Assembly (NCBI GenBank): GCA_021324975.1
Contig: JAJPIA010000030.1
Span: 58,840-122,839 of the forward strand
Reading direction: 5' to 3'
Source of the DNA: Bacillota bacterium
Lineage (GTDB): Bacteria > Sysuimicrobiota > Sysuimicrobiia > Sysuimicrobiales > Segetimicrobiaceae
Length of the DNA: 64,000 nt
This document shows, one piece after another, positions 51,146 to 59,423 of this stretch. Position numbers and translations under genes: made by a program. Within the stretch, counting starts at the first letter, position 1, and every line of letters starts with the position of its first letter. The notes beneath the pieces were generated by a model that was not told where the DNA came from, made no database searches, and worked only from the letters and a program-made list of their open reading frames with translations.

Positions 51146-52815
51146 GGATCGCCCCTGACGCCGTAGACCCGGTGCGCCCGTTCGGCCGACACGAGGAGGT
51201 CGCGCACATCTCGGGCCACGGCGTCGCGGTCGCGCTCCCTCGGCGGACCCCAGCCCCCACCCCCGGCCGTCTCCAAACGAACGATGGTCCCACGCGGCAC
51301 ACGGACCGTGGCTTTGGGGGGCAGCAGGACGCTCGCGCCGCCGGGCGGTTGCATTGTGCACCGGGAACAACCGCCCGCCTCGCCGCCGTCCACGCCCCAG
51401 GCCCCACGTTCTCGCCGATCTGTATGGATGGTCACCGTGGTCTCGTCGGAGAGCGTCTCGAGGACGCGCCGCAGGCCGACCCCGCCGCGCCGGCGGCCCG
51501 CACCGTCGGAATCCGGCACGAGGCCGTACTCGCGAACCCGCAGCGGGTACGCGATCTCAAGCGCTTCAACGGGCGTGTTCCGCGTGTTCGTCATGTTGAC
51601 GTGCGTGCCGTCCGCGCCGTCGCAATCGTGCAGCGCACCCTGGCCGCCGCCATAGGTCTCGACGTAAGTGTACGGGCGGCGCGTGCGCGTGTCGACACCC
51701 CCAACGAAGAGCGCGTTCATACTGCCCGTCGATGCCGCGGTGACGCGGTGCGGCACGGCTTGAAGGAAGGCGCCGAGCAGCGCGTCTGTGACTTTCTGCG
51801 ACGATACCGAGTTGAAGAGCGCCACCGCGGCCGGATATCGCGCGTTGACGAGTGTGCCCTCGGGCGCCTCGACATCGACCACCCGGGCAATGCCCTCGTT
51901 CGAAGGCCCGTCCGGATCGAAGACGGCCTTGACGACAAAATAGACGCAGGCTAAGGCGCCAGGCTTCGCCGCGTTGAGGGGGCCGCGGACCTGCGGGCTG
52001 GTACCGGTAAAGTCGACGTGCAGCCGGTCGCCGCGGCGAGACACCGCGACCCGGATAGGGATCGCGTCCTCGCTGAACCCGTCTCCTTCGATCACTTCTT
52101 CGAAGGCGAACCGCCCGGCCGGCATCGTTTCGAGCGCCGCGCGCAACCGGCGCGCGGCATACTCGATCAGCCCCTCGAAATACTGCGGCAGATCTCCGCC
52201 GTAGCGCTCCAAGAGCTCTACGAGCCGGCGTGACCCCACGTGGTTGCTGGACAATTGGGCCAGGAGATCGCCGGTGAGATCATCCGGCGTGCGGCTGTTG
52301 GCGGCGAAGATTTCCAGCACGTCGCGGTTCAGCGACCCGCGGTCCTGCAGCCGCACCGGCGGCATCCGGAACCCTTCCTGGTGAATCTCAGACACGCCCA
52401 GCGCGGCGCTTCCGGGGGCGAAGCCGCCGACGTCCGCGTGGTGCGCCATGCTGGCGACGATGCCGATTGGGCGCCCGCCGGCGAACACCGGGGTGATCAC
52501 ACAAATGTCCATGAGGTGCGTCCCGGTGACGAACGGATCGTTGGTCACGAGCGCATCGCCCGGCTGCAGCCGTTCGATCGGAATCGTCCTCAGCAGCGCT
52601 TTGACGACGGACGGCATGAGACCCAGGTGGAGCGGAATATGCTCTGCCTGTGCCACGAGCGCGCCGTCCGTCGTATAAACGCCGCAGCTGAAATCGCGGC
52701 GGTCCCGGATGTTGACGGTGTACGCAGTCCGGGCGAGCGCCGCCCCCATCTCCTCGGCACACGACTGCAGCGCGTTGCGCAGCACTTCAAGGCGGATCGG
52801 ATCGAGCGACACCAC
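51142..52815 (-). CDS. hyuB: Hydantoinase/oxoprolinase subunit B (HyuB family)
   Basis: 557-residue subunit with a GTG start at 52815, 12 bases after the HyuA stop. Motifs: LEVLRNALQSCAEEMGAALARTAY, LVTNDPFVTGTHLMDI, VDFTGTSPQVRGPLNA, and the Gly-rich RLETAGGGGWGPPRERD. It forms a pair with the HyuA encoded upstream. Its N-terminus carries RDRRDFSCGVYTTDGALVAQ, the standard opening in place of the less typical one in the copy at 33480, so the three B subunits are not recent duplicates. Confidence 0.93.
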   Translation of the reverse strand: MVSLDPIRLEVLRNALQSCAEEMGAALARTAYTVNIRDRRDFSCGVYTTDGALVAQAEHIPLHLGLMPSVVKALLRTIPIERLQPGDALVTNDPFVTGTHLMDICVITPVFAGGRPIGIVASMAHHADVGGFAPGSAALGVSEIHQEGFRMPPVRLQDRGSLNRDVLEIFAANSRTPDDLTGDLLAQLSSNHVGSRRLVELLERYGGDLPQYFEGLIEYAARRLRAALETMPAGRFAFEEVIEGDGFSEDAIPIRVAVSRRGDRLHVDFTGTSPQVRGPLNAAKPGALACVYFVVKAVFDPDGPSNEGIARVVDVEAPEGTLVNARYPAAVALFNSVSSQKVTDALLGAFLQAVPHRVTAASTGSMNALFVGGVDTRTRRPYTYVETYGGGQGALHDCDGADGTHVNMTNTRNTPVEALEIAYPLRVREYGLVPDSDGAGRRRGGVGLRRVLETLSDETTVTIHTDRRERGAWGVDGGEAGGCSRCTMQPPGGASVLLPPKATVRVPRGTIVRLETAGGGGWGPPRERDRDAVARDVRDLLVSAERAHRVYGVRGDP

Positions 52816-52827
52816 GTTCCGCCGCGC

Positions 52828-54921
52828 CTACACGACCGCGATGATGTTGCCGTACGGGTCCACGATGGCGTCCTGGCCGTCCAGCACAATGGTCGAGTCC
52901 AGTTGCACGACGATCGCCGGGCCGGGGATGCGGTGCCCGGGCGCAAGCCGGTCGCGCGCGTACACAGGGTACACCGCCGTCGCGCCGTCGCGGTCGGTGA
53001 TCACCCGCCGCTCTCCAATGAGCGCCATGGAGGGGTCCGCGTCTCCGATGGGTTGCGCAGCGAAAGCCGGGCGCGTCATGGGCGCGACCGACGTCAGTCG
53101 AAGGCTTACGATCTCCGTCGGTCGCCCCTCGTGCGCGTAGCCGAACGTCCGGCGGTGCGCGTCTTCGAAGATCTGGGTGATCGGCGCCGGATCGAACTGT
53201 TCCACGGGGACCGTCAGTTCCGCCCCCTGGCCGCTGTAGCGCACGTCGGCCTGCCGTCGGTACACGAGCGAAGGGGCGGGCACCCCCTCCGCGGCGGCAC
53301 GCTCGACCGCGCGGGACTCCAGCCGCGCAAACTGTATCGCCAGTTCGGCCGCATCGATGTCCGCCGTCGGGCGAAGGACGCTGGCCACGAAATCGTGGCG
53401 GATGTCGGCCGTCAAGAGCCCCAGGGCACACGCGAGGCCGGGCGCGACCGGAAACACTACGCGCGGCAAACCGGCGGCGCGCGCCAAGTCCAACGCGTGG
53501 AGCGGTCCCGCGCCACCGAACGCCATGAGGACGAAGTCGCGCGGATCGTAGCCGCGCTCGACCGTCATGACCCGCATCCCGCGCAGCATGGCGGCGTTCG
53601 CGACCTCCAGGACGCCGAACGCCGCGGCCTCCACACGGACGCCGAGCGGCCGCGCCACCTGCTCTTCGATGGCACGCCGCGCGGCGTCCTCATCGAGGAC
53701 CATCTCGCCGCCGAGAAACCGCCGCGGATCCAGCCGCCCGAGCGCCAGATGCGCGTCCGTCACCGTCGCTTCGGTCCCGCCGCGTCCGTAGCAGGCGGGG
53801 CCCGGGCGGGCGCCGGCGCTCCGCGGTCCGACTCGGAGGACGCCACCGTCATCGATCCACGCGACGCTGCCGCCGCCGGCGCCGAGCGTGACGATGTCGA
53901 ACATGGGAGCCCGAATCGGGCACCCGGCGATCTCATTGTCCAGCGCGACGCCGACCTCGCCGTTCCGCACCAGGCTGACGTCGAAGCTCGTGCCGCCCAT
54001 GTCGATCGCCATGACATTCGTGAAGCCGGCGAGTCCTCCGATGAACTGTGCGGCCAGCACGCCGCCGGCCGGCCCCGACAGCGCCGTGTGAACCGCGCGG
54101 TCTCCACGCGCCGACGCGGCGGGCATCAGCCCGCCGTTCGACTGCATGACGTACACGCCGGAGCCGAGCCCGATCGCCTCGCATTCGTGCTCCAGGGCTG
54201 CGATGTAGTGCCGCAGCACCGGTTCGACATAGGCGTTGACCGCGGTGGTACTGAAGCGCTCGTACTCGCGGTATTCCGGCAGGACGGCGCTCGACAGCGA
54301 CACGGAGACGCCGGGCGATTCTTCCGCAACGACCGCCGCCGCGGCGCGCTCGTGCTCGGGATTCGCGTAGCTGTGCAGGAAGCCGATGACGATGGAATCG
54401 ACGCCGGCCTGCCGCAGCCGCCGCGCGGCGGCCCGGACGTCCTCGACGGCGAGCGGCTCCGCGATCTCGCCGCGGGGCAGGATGCGCTCGGCCACCTCGA
54501 TCCGGAGATCGCGCGAGATGAGCGGGGTGCCGCGCCGGGCGCGAAAGTCGTACAGCTTCGGCCGCGTCTGGCGTCCGATCGCCAGCACGTCGCGGAAGCC
54601 GCGGGTTGTGATCATGCCCACCCGGGCCCCCTTGCGTTCCAGAAGCGCGTTGGTGGCCACCGTCGTGCCGTGCGTGAAGAGCACGACCTCGGGCGCGCGC
54701 GCCCCCGAGATTGCGAGCGCACGCGCGACGCCGGCGAGCACACCCTCGTGCTGGCGCCCAGGGACGGACGGCACCTTCGCGTAGGCCAGCCGCCCCGTCT
54801 CCTCCGCAAACAGCACCACGTCCGTGAACGTGCCACCGACGTCGATGCCGAGACGATATCGAGGCGCAGACGGTCGCGGTCCTGCGCGTCGAGCGGCGCG
54901 TTCCGCCGGGGCGGCATTCAT
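52828..54921 (-). CDS. hyuA: Hydantoinase/oxoprolinase subunit A (HyuA family)
   Basis: 697-residue subunit. Motifs: YRLGIDVGGTFTDVVLFAEE, VMAIDMGGTSFDVSLV, LGAGGGSVAWIDDGG, and LMAFGGAGPLHALDLA. GGTGGGGGGAA precedes the start at 54921; the frame stays open for 81 more codons upstream to 55164, and part of that stretch looks coding (see separate entry). It is the first gene of the minus-strand operon that runs to the DadA-like gene at 41.4 kb. It pairs with the HyuB at 51142. Confidence 0.92.
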   Translation of the reverse strand: MNAAPAERAARRAGPRPSAPRYRLGIDVGGTFTDVVLFAEETGRLAYAKVPSVPGRQHEGVLAGVARALAISGARAPEVVLFTHGTTVATNALLERKGARVGMITTRGFRDVLAIGRQTRPKLYDFRARRGTPLISRDLRIEVAERILPRGEIAEPLAVEDVRAAARRLRQAGVDSIVIGFLHSYANPEHERAAAAVVAEESPGVSVSLSSAVLPEYREYERFSTTAVNAYVEPVLRHYIAALEHECEAIGLGSGVYVMQSNGGLMPAASARGDRAVHTALSGPAGGVLAAQFIGGLAGFTNVMAIDMGGTSFDVSLVRNGEVGVALDNEIAGCPIRAPMFDIVTLGAGGGSVAWIDDGGVLRVGPRSAGARPGPACYGRGGTEATVTDAHLALGRLDPRRFLGGEMVLDEDAARRAIEEQVARPLGVRVEAAAFGVLEVANAAMLRGMRVMTVERGYDPRDFVLMAFGGAGPLHALDLARAAGLPRVVFPVAPGLACALGLLTADIRHDFVASVLRPTADIDAAELAIQFARLESRAVERAAAEGVPAPSLVYRRQADVRYSGQGAELTVPVEQFDPAPITQIFEDAHRRTFGYAHEGRPTEIVSLRLTSVAPMTRPAFAAQPIGDADPSMALIGERRVITDRDGATAVYPVYARDRLAPGHRIPGPAIVVQLDSTIVLDGQDAIVDPYGNIIAVV

Positions 54922-55150
54922 GACGTGAGTTCCCCCCACCAGGCACGCGTAGCCGCCGGGGCGTAGCATCGCGGTGGCGGCCACGGAGAGCACCACCGCG
55001 GACGGAAGCGGAGACGAGATACCCGGACGAGCCTCGCCCGTCAGCGTCCGCAACTCAACGACAACCGGAATTCGCACCGGGGCGTGAGCGACGGCCTCGA
55101 ACGTCAGGAAGCCGGCCGCCCGGCTCCCCGGCTCGACATGGAGTCCCGCT
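54922..55150 (-). other. Open frame continuous with the HyuA gene, possible extension or remnant
   Basis: Between the IclR stop and the HyuA start the HyuA frame stays open for about 76 codons. It reads a protein-like pattern (ALHVEPG-type start, then FLTFEAVAHAPVRIPVVVEL, then SAVVLSVAATAMLRPGGYAC) with alternating hydrophobic strands, and only weak start codons (TTG at 55164). No stop separates it from HyuA. It could be a real N-terminal extension, a fused fragment of another gene, or chance. I recognise no family. Confidence 0.35.
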
Positions 55151-55966
55151 TCAGAGAGCCGCAAGACCCGCCGGTGCCGGCCCCTGCCGTCCGCCGTCAG
55201 GCGAGAGGTCAGGCGCCGCGGCGGCGATCCGCTCGGCGGAAAGAAGCACGCGCTGCGCCAAGCGGTTCAGCGCCTCGCGGGTACGCACGTCCTGCACGGC
55301 CACCGACACGCTGAGCGCCATCCGCGGCACCGGACCGCCTGCGCGGATCGGCACGCCGATCGACGCCACACCCAGCGTGCTCTCTTCCATGGTCACCGAG
55401 AAACCCCGCTTCCGGACCTGGGCCAATTCTCGGCGCAACGCCGCCAGGGTGGTGATGGTATGCGGCGTCCGCGGCGGCAGCCCGCGCGCCCGCACGATGT
55501 CGGCGACATCCGGGTCCTCCAACGCCGCCAGTAGCGCCTTGCCGATGGCCGTGCAGTGGACGTAGAAACGGTCTCCGGCGTGTACGCTCACCTTGACCGG
55601 CCCTTGGCCCTCCCGGGCGGCCAGAACCAGCACGCGTCCTGCGTCGACGCGGCCGACGTGGGAGGTGACGTCCTTCAGTTCCGTCTCCATCTCACGAAGC
55701 GCCGCACGCAGCAACTGATGGTCCTCGGCGAAGCCGCCGGCGATGCCGCGGGCGAGCGGCCCGAGCCGGTAGCGCCCGTCGGCGTCGGTCTGTAGCATTC
55801 CGGTCGCGGCCAGCGTGTGCGCGATGCGGTGGAGCGCGCTGCGCGGCACGCCAAGCGTCCGGGAACACTCGCGGATCCCCACCGGCCCGCTGGCGCTCGA
55901 GACGTAGCGAAGCAGCATGACAGAGCGTTCCACGGCTTGGACCCGCTGCATCGTAGACCCCGGCAT
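55151..55966 (-). CDS. IclR-family transcriptional regulator
   Basis: 271-residue regulator (if started at ATG 55966; a GTG at 56032 would add 22 residues and ATG 55951 would remove 5). The winged helix-turn-helix spans about residues 10-65 (VERSVMLLRYVSSASGPVGI, then LGVPRSALHRIAHTLAATG). The effector domain carries VHCTAIGKALLAAL (GKALLA motif) and FSVTMEESTLGVASIGVPI. The gene is divergent from a binding-protein operon. Palindromes TTGGGAC-N5-GTCCCAA and TGGGAC-N6-GTCCCA flank the two starts, which suggests it represses itself and that operon. Confidence 0.9.
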   Translation of the reverse strand: MPGSTMQRVQAVERSVMLLRYVSSASGPVGIRECSRTLGVPRSALHRIAHTLAATGMLQTDADGRYRLGPLARGIAGGFAEDHQLLRAALREMETELKDVTSHVGRVDAGRVLVLAAREGQGPVKVSVHAGDRFYVHCTAIGKALLAALEDPDVADIVRARGLPPRTPHTITTLAALRRELAQVRKRGFSVTMEESTLGVASIGVPIRAGGPVPRMALSVSVAVQDVRTREALNRLAQRVLLSAERIAAAAPDLSPDGGRQGPAPAGLAAL

Positions 55967-55984
55967 TGGGACATCACGTCCCAA
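55966..55984. promoter_or_regulatory. IclR operator candidate 1: TTGGGAC-N5-GTCCCAA
   Basis: Perfect 7-base inverted arms with ATCAC between, covering the translation start region of the IclR gene. A bound dimer would block the regulator's own transcription or translation. It shares its core with the second site at 56097. Confidence 0.6.
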
Positions 55985-56096
55985 AATTTCCCCGGTCTCC
56001 AATTCGCGTCTCCCGCCCGTCGGTCCTTCCACCCAGAAATTCGGCGGAATCTAGGAAGGAGGTGCCCCCGCCACCAGGAATAAGGCAGGCACATTC

Positions 56097-56114
56097 TGGG
56101 ACATAACTGTCCCA
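56097..56114. promoter_or_regulatory. IclR operator candidate 2: TGGGAC-N6-GTCCCA
   Basis: Perfect 6-base inverted arms with ATAACT between, ending 18 bases before the binding-protein start at 56132. It overlaps a CATAAT -10-like hexamer (56113-56118), so binding here would occlude that promoter. It is the second copy of the GGGAC/GTCCC palindrome in 150 bases. Confidence 0.6.
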
Positions 56115-56131
56115 TAATATGGGGGCTCTCA

Positions 56132-57652
56132 ATGCGACGAGCAACCATCCGGCGCGCCGCCGTTCTGATGGTCTCGGCTCTACCGCTCCTCGCGCTGTGG
56201 ACGCCGACCACGGCCGCGCCCGCACCGGCGACGGTCACGATCGCCCGCGCCGCCGCGACGCTCGGGATGGACCCCGGCTTTCTCCGGGAGCCGGGCACCA
56301 TCGTCGACAACATCTTCGACACGCTGGTTACCCGCGACCAAAATATGAAACTCACGCCAGGGCTCGCCACATCCTGGCGTCTCCTCAACCCGACGACCTG
56401 GCAGTTCGTGCTGCGCCGCAATGTCAAGTTCCAAAACGGCGAGCCGTTCGATGCCAAGGCGGTGAAGTCTACCGTGGATCGCGTCCTCGACCCGGCGAAG
56501 CGCTCGCCCACGATTTCGTACATCAACACCGTGGCCCGGGTGGACGTCGTCGATCCGTACACCGTGAACATAGTCACCGCTCAGCCGGATCCCCTCATCC
56601 CGACCAGGTTCAGCCGTTATCCGACCGAAATCATCCCGCCCAACTACGTCGAGCGCGTGGGCGACGCCGGATTCGCCGCGCACCCGGTCGGCACCGGCCC
56701 GTACCAATTCGTCCGGTGGGCCAAGGACGACTACGTGGAGCTGGCCGCCAACAACGACTACTGGCGGGGCGCGCCCAAGGTACAGCACGTGTTCTTCCGC
56801 TGGGTCCCGAACGACGTCGACCGCATCGCCGCCCTGCAGCGGCAGGAGGCCGACATCATCGAGCCGGTGCCGGTGTCCTGGGTGGTCACGGTCGAGCGCA
56901 GCCCGCAGCTGCGCGTCGAGCGGGTGCCGCACGGCGGGCTCACGATCTACTTTGGCCTGAAGACCGATACGGCGCCGCTCGATAAGGGCAACGTCCGGCG
57001 CGCGCTCGCGTATGCGATCGACCTGGCGACGATCGTGAAAACGATCCTGCGCGGGTTCGCCAGCGTCAGCGGGACGCAGGTGGGCGCCTTCGACTTCGGG
57101 TACGATTCGAAGATCAAACCCTATCCGTACGACCCGGCGCGCGCGAAGAGCCTCCTCGCCGAGGCGGGCTTCCCCGAAGGCTTCGCGATCGACATGCAGG
57201 GAACAAGCCGGTACCTCATGGGCGCCGAAGTGTCGCAGGCCATCGCGCAGGAGTTCGCGGCGGTCGGCGTGCGGGCGAAACTCAGCGTTCCGGAGTGGAC
57301 GGTATACACACAACTCGTGCCGGTGCATAAGCAAGCGCCGATCTACATGCTCGGCTGGGGCAGCACGCAAACACTCGACGCCGACGCCGCAATCTACCCC
57401 ATCTTGCACTCCGGCCAGCCGTATTCGACGGTCAACATGCCTGAACTGGACCGACTGCTGGACGACGCGCGGCATGCCACGGACCCGTCCGCCCGCCTCG
57501 CCCTCTACACGAAGATCCAGGAATTCGTCCACGACCAGGTGCCTCTCCTGACGCTGTACCAAGAGGATAGCCTCTACGGCCTGGACTCGAGGGTCGCCTG
57601 GACGCCGCGGCCGGACGCACGCATCCAGGTCGCGGACATCAAACTCCGGTAA
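56132..57652 (+). CDS. ABC transporter substrate-binding protein, family 5 (DppA-like)
   Basis: 506-residue exported receptor with a short Arg-containing Sec/Tat-like leader (MRRATIRRAAVLMVSALPLLAL) and a GGGGG ribosome site. Landmarks: TLGMDPGFLREPGTIVDN, WQFVLRRNVKFQNGEPFDAKAV, VGTGPYQFVRWAKDDYVEL, and GNVRRALAYAIDL. It is the first gene of a tightly packed plus-strand operon with DppC, a DUF3830 protein, an unknown protein and two amino-acid-type enzymes. Its probable regulator is the divergent IclR protein, through the two palindromes in the gap. Confidence 0.92.
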   Translation: MRRATIRRAAVLMVSALPLLALWTPTTAAPAPATVTIARAAATLGMDPGFLREPGTIVDNIFDTLVTRDQNMKLTPGLATSWRLLNPTTWQFVLRRNVKFQNGEPFDAKAVKSTVDRVLDPAKRSPTISYINTVARVDVVDPYTVNIVTAQPDPLIPTRFSRYPTEIIPPNYVERVGDAGFAAHPVGTGPYQFVRWAKDDYVELAANNDYWRGAPKVQHVFFRWVPNDVDRIAALQRQEADIIEPVPVSWVVTVERSPQLRVERVPHGGLTIYFGLKTDTAPLDKGNVRRALAYAIDLATIVKTILRGFASVSGTQVGAFDFGYDSKIKPYPYDPARAKSLLAEAGFPEGFAIDMQGTSRYLMGAEVSQAIAQEFAAVGVRAKLSVPEWTVYTQLVPVHKQAPIYMLGWGSTQTLDADAAIYPILHSGQPYSTVNMPELDRLLDDARHATDPSARLALYTKIQEFVHDQVPLLTLYQEDSLYGLDSRVAWTPRPDARIQVADIKLR

Positions 57653-57655
57653 GCC

Positions 57656-58537
57656 GTGCTGAACGCGGGGGCGGTGCCCGCGATGCCAGGGACGGCGGTC
57701 ACGACCGCACCGGCGCGCCCTCGCCGTTTCCGAGGCACCGCGGAAGGCTTCGCCGGCATGGGGCTGGTCGCGCTCCTGCTGGCTGCCGCGATCGCGGCGC
57801 CGCGGTTCGGCGGCGGGCCGACCGCGCAAAACCTCGGCCTCACGCTCGTGCCGCCCGGCACCGCGGGACATCTGTGCGGTACCGATGCCCTCGGTCGCGA
57901 CCTCTGTGCGCGAACGTTGGTCGGCGTGCGTGTCTCGCTGCTCGTGTCCGCGGCCGCGGCGGCGATCGCGCTGGTGCTGGGCGTCACGCTGGGGCTCGTG
58001 AGCGGCTACTACGGCGGACCGGTGGATGCGATCATCATGCGGCTGGTCGACGTGCAGCTGGCGGTGCCGTTCGTGCTGCTGACGCTGCTCGTGGTCGCGG
58101 TGCTGGGCCCCGGCATTCGCAACCTGGTGTTGGTCATGGGCGTCACCGGCTGGGTGACCTACGCCCGCGTGGCGCGGGGGGAGGCGCTCTCACTGCGTGA
58201 ACGCGAGTACGTAAGCGCAGCCCGCGCCTCGGGCGCGACCGACGCGCGCGTTCTCGGCCGGCACGTGCTGCCGAACATGGGCGCCACGCTGCTCGTCGTT
58301 CTCACCATCGACTTGGCCCGGTTCGTGCTGCTTGAAGGGACGATGAGTTTTCTGGGATTCGGCGTGCAACCCCCGACGCCGAGCCTCGGCGCGCTGCTCA
58401 ACGAGGGGCTCAACTCCATCGCCATCGCGTGGTGGCCCGTCATGATCCCGGGCCTGGCACTGGGGCTCCTGGTGCTCGGCATCAACCTCTGGGGCGACTG
58501 GCTCGCGGACCGCCTGACCGTCGCGCCCGCGGCATGA
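57656..58537 (+). CDS. ABC transporter permease, DppC type, without an adjacent DppB
   Basis: 293-residue permease. GTG at 57656 follows the DppA stop by three bases (an ATG at 57683 is an alternative). Hallmarks: LCGTDALGRDLCARTLVGVR, VSGYYGGPVDAIIMRLVDV, the EAA loop (EYVSAARASGATDARVLGRHVLPN), and the ending LWGDWLADRL. The usual DppB gene is missing from the operon, so the channel must be completed by another permease such as the lone DppB at 50228, or the gene has been lost. Confidence 0.9.
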   Translation: MLNAGAVPAMPGTAVTTAPARPRRFRGTAEGFAGMGLVALLLAAAIAAPRFGGGPTAQNLGLTLVPPGTAGHLCGTDALGRDLCARTLVGVRVSLLVSAAAAAIALVLGVTLGLVSGYYGGPVDAIIMRLVDVQLAVPFVLLTLLVVAVLGPGIRNLVLVMGVTGWVTYARVARGEALSLREREYVSAARASGATDARVLGRHVLPNMGATLLVVLTIDLARFVLLEGTMSFLGFGVQPPTPSLGALLNEGLNSIAIAWWPVMIPGLALGLLVLGINLWGDWLADRLTVAPAA

Positions 58538-58560
58538 GATTCCACGAAAGGGGCGTGTCG

Positions 58561-58956
58561 ATGTCGGAAGACCTCTTAAGCCTGCGGGTCGGCGGGCATA
58601 CCTGCCGGTTGCGGCTGCTGCCGGACCGTGCCCCGAATACGTGCAAGTCGCTGAAAGCCGTCCTGCCGGTGCAGAGTCACCTCGTGCACGCGAAGTTCGC
58701 CGGCGACGAGGTGTACTTCATGGTCCCGGGCACGTGGCCGGCGGAAAACCCGGCGATGAAGGTCGAGGCCGGCGACGTCGGCTATTACCCCGACCGGCAG
58801 ACGGTGTGCATCTTATACGGCGGCATCGTGCCGTTCGGCTCGGTCGGACTGTTCGCCCGCGTGGCCGACGGCCTCGACGCGCTGCGCGCCATCGGACCGG
58901 ACCTGTGGCGTCACGGCGCACTCCCAATTCGCCTCGACGCCGAGGGTGACCGATGA
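58561..58956 (+). CDS. DUF3830-family cyclophilin-like protein
   Basis: 131-residue protein of DUF3830, a small beta-barrel family with a cyclophilin-like fold whose function is unknown. Landmarks: CRLRLLPDRAPNTCKSLKAVLP, HAKFAGDEVYFMVPG and EAGDVGYYPDRQTVCILYG. The start at 58561 has AAGGGG upstream; a second ATG at 58534 overlaps the DppC stop as ATGA and would add nine residues. The gene lies in an operon of a transporter and amino-acid enzymes. In other such operons this family also accompanies transporters, so it may bind or isomerise the imported compound (inference). Confidence 0.85.
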   Translation: MSEDLLSLRVGGHTCRLRLLPDRAPNTCKSLKAVLPVQSHLVHAKFAGDEVYFMVPGTWPAENPAMKVEAGDVGYYPDRQTVCILYGGIVPFGSVGLFARVADGLDALRAIGPDLWRHGALPIRLDAEGDR

Positions 58957-59423
58957 GCGCCGCGGCGGTCGCGGCGGAGATCCGCGGTGCCGTCACAACC
59001 GGCTGGGGTGCCCCCCCGGCGGACCTCGGCGGGATCGCGGCGGCCCACCGGCCGCCGAGCCGAGATATGGTCAAACGGCTCTACGCCAACTTCGACCTGT
59101 ATTGGACGGCCGGCTTCCTGTACTTTGCGTGCGGCGACGTCCGCGCGGGGCGCGAGGACTGGACGCGGGCGCGGCGGCTCCTCGCCGGCCTCGCCACCAC
59201 GTGTGCCGGACGATTGGAGTTGTGGAACTGCGCGGCGGCATCCGCCGTCCTGCGAAAGGCCGCCTCGGCCATCAATGACGCGGAGACCGCCTCCGAGGGA
59301 TTGGACGTCGTCGACGCGGTGGTGCTGTACCTCAACCGGCTCCAGAGCTGGGTCGATGCATCGATACCGTGGAGCGCGCTCGACGCGGTGGCGCCCCTCG
59401 ACATCCGGGGGTTGGACGCGTGA
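58953..59423 (+). CDS. Unknown helical protein in the DUF3830 operon
   Basis: 156-residue protein that I do not recognise. It is mostly helical by composition, without a signal peptide or clear membrane segment; DMVKRLYANFDLYWTAGFLYFACG in the middle is the most hydrophobic part. Its ATG overlaps the DUF3830 stop as ATGA and its stop overlaps the next start as GTGA, so it is firmly part of the operon and made in step with both neighbours. A role as an accessory or scaffold subunit is possible. Function unknown. Confidence 0.75.
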   Translation: MSAAAVAAEIRGAVTTGWGAPPADLGGIAAAHRPPSRDMVKRLYANFDLYWTAGFLYFACGDVRAGREDWTRARRLLAGLATTCAGRLELWNCAAASAVLRKAASAINDAETASEGLDVVDAVVLYLNRLQSWVDASIPWSALDAVAPLDIRGLDA

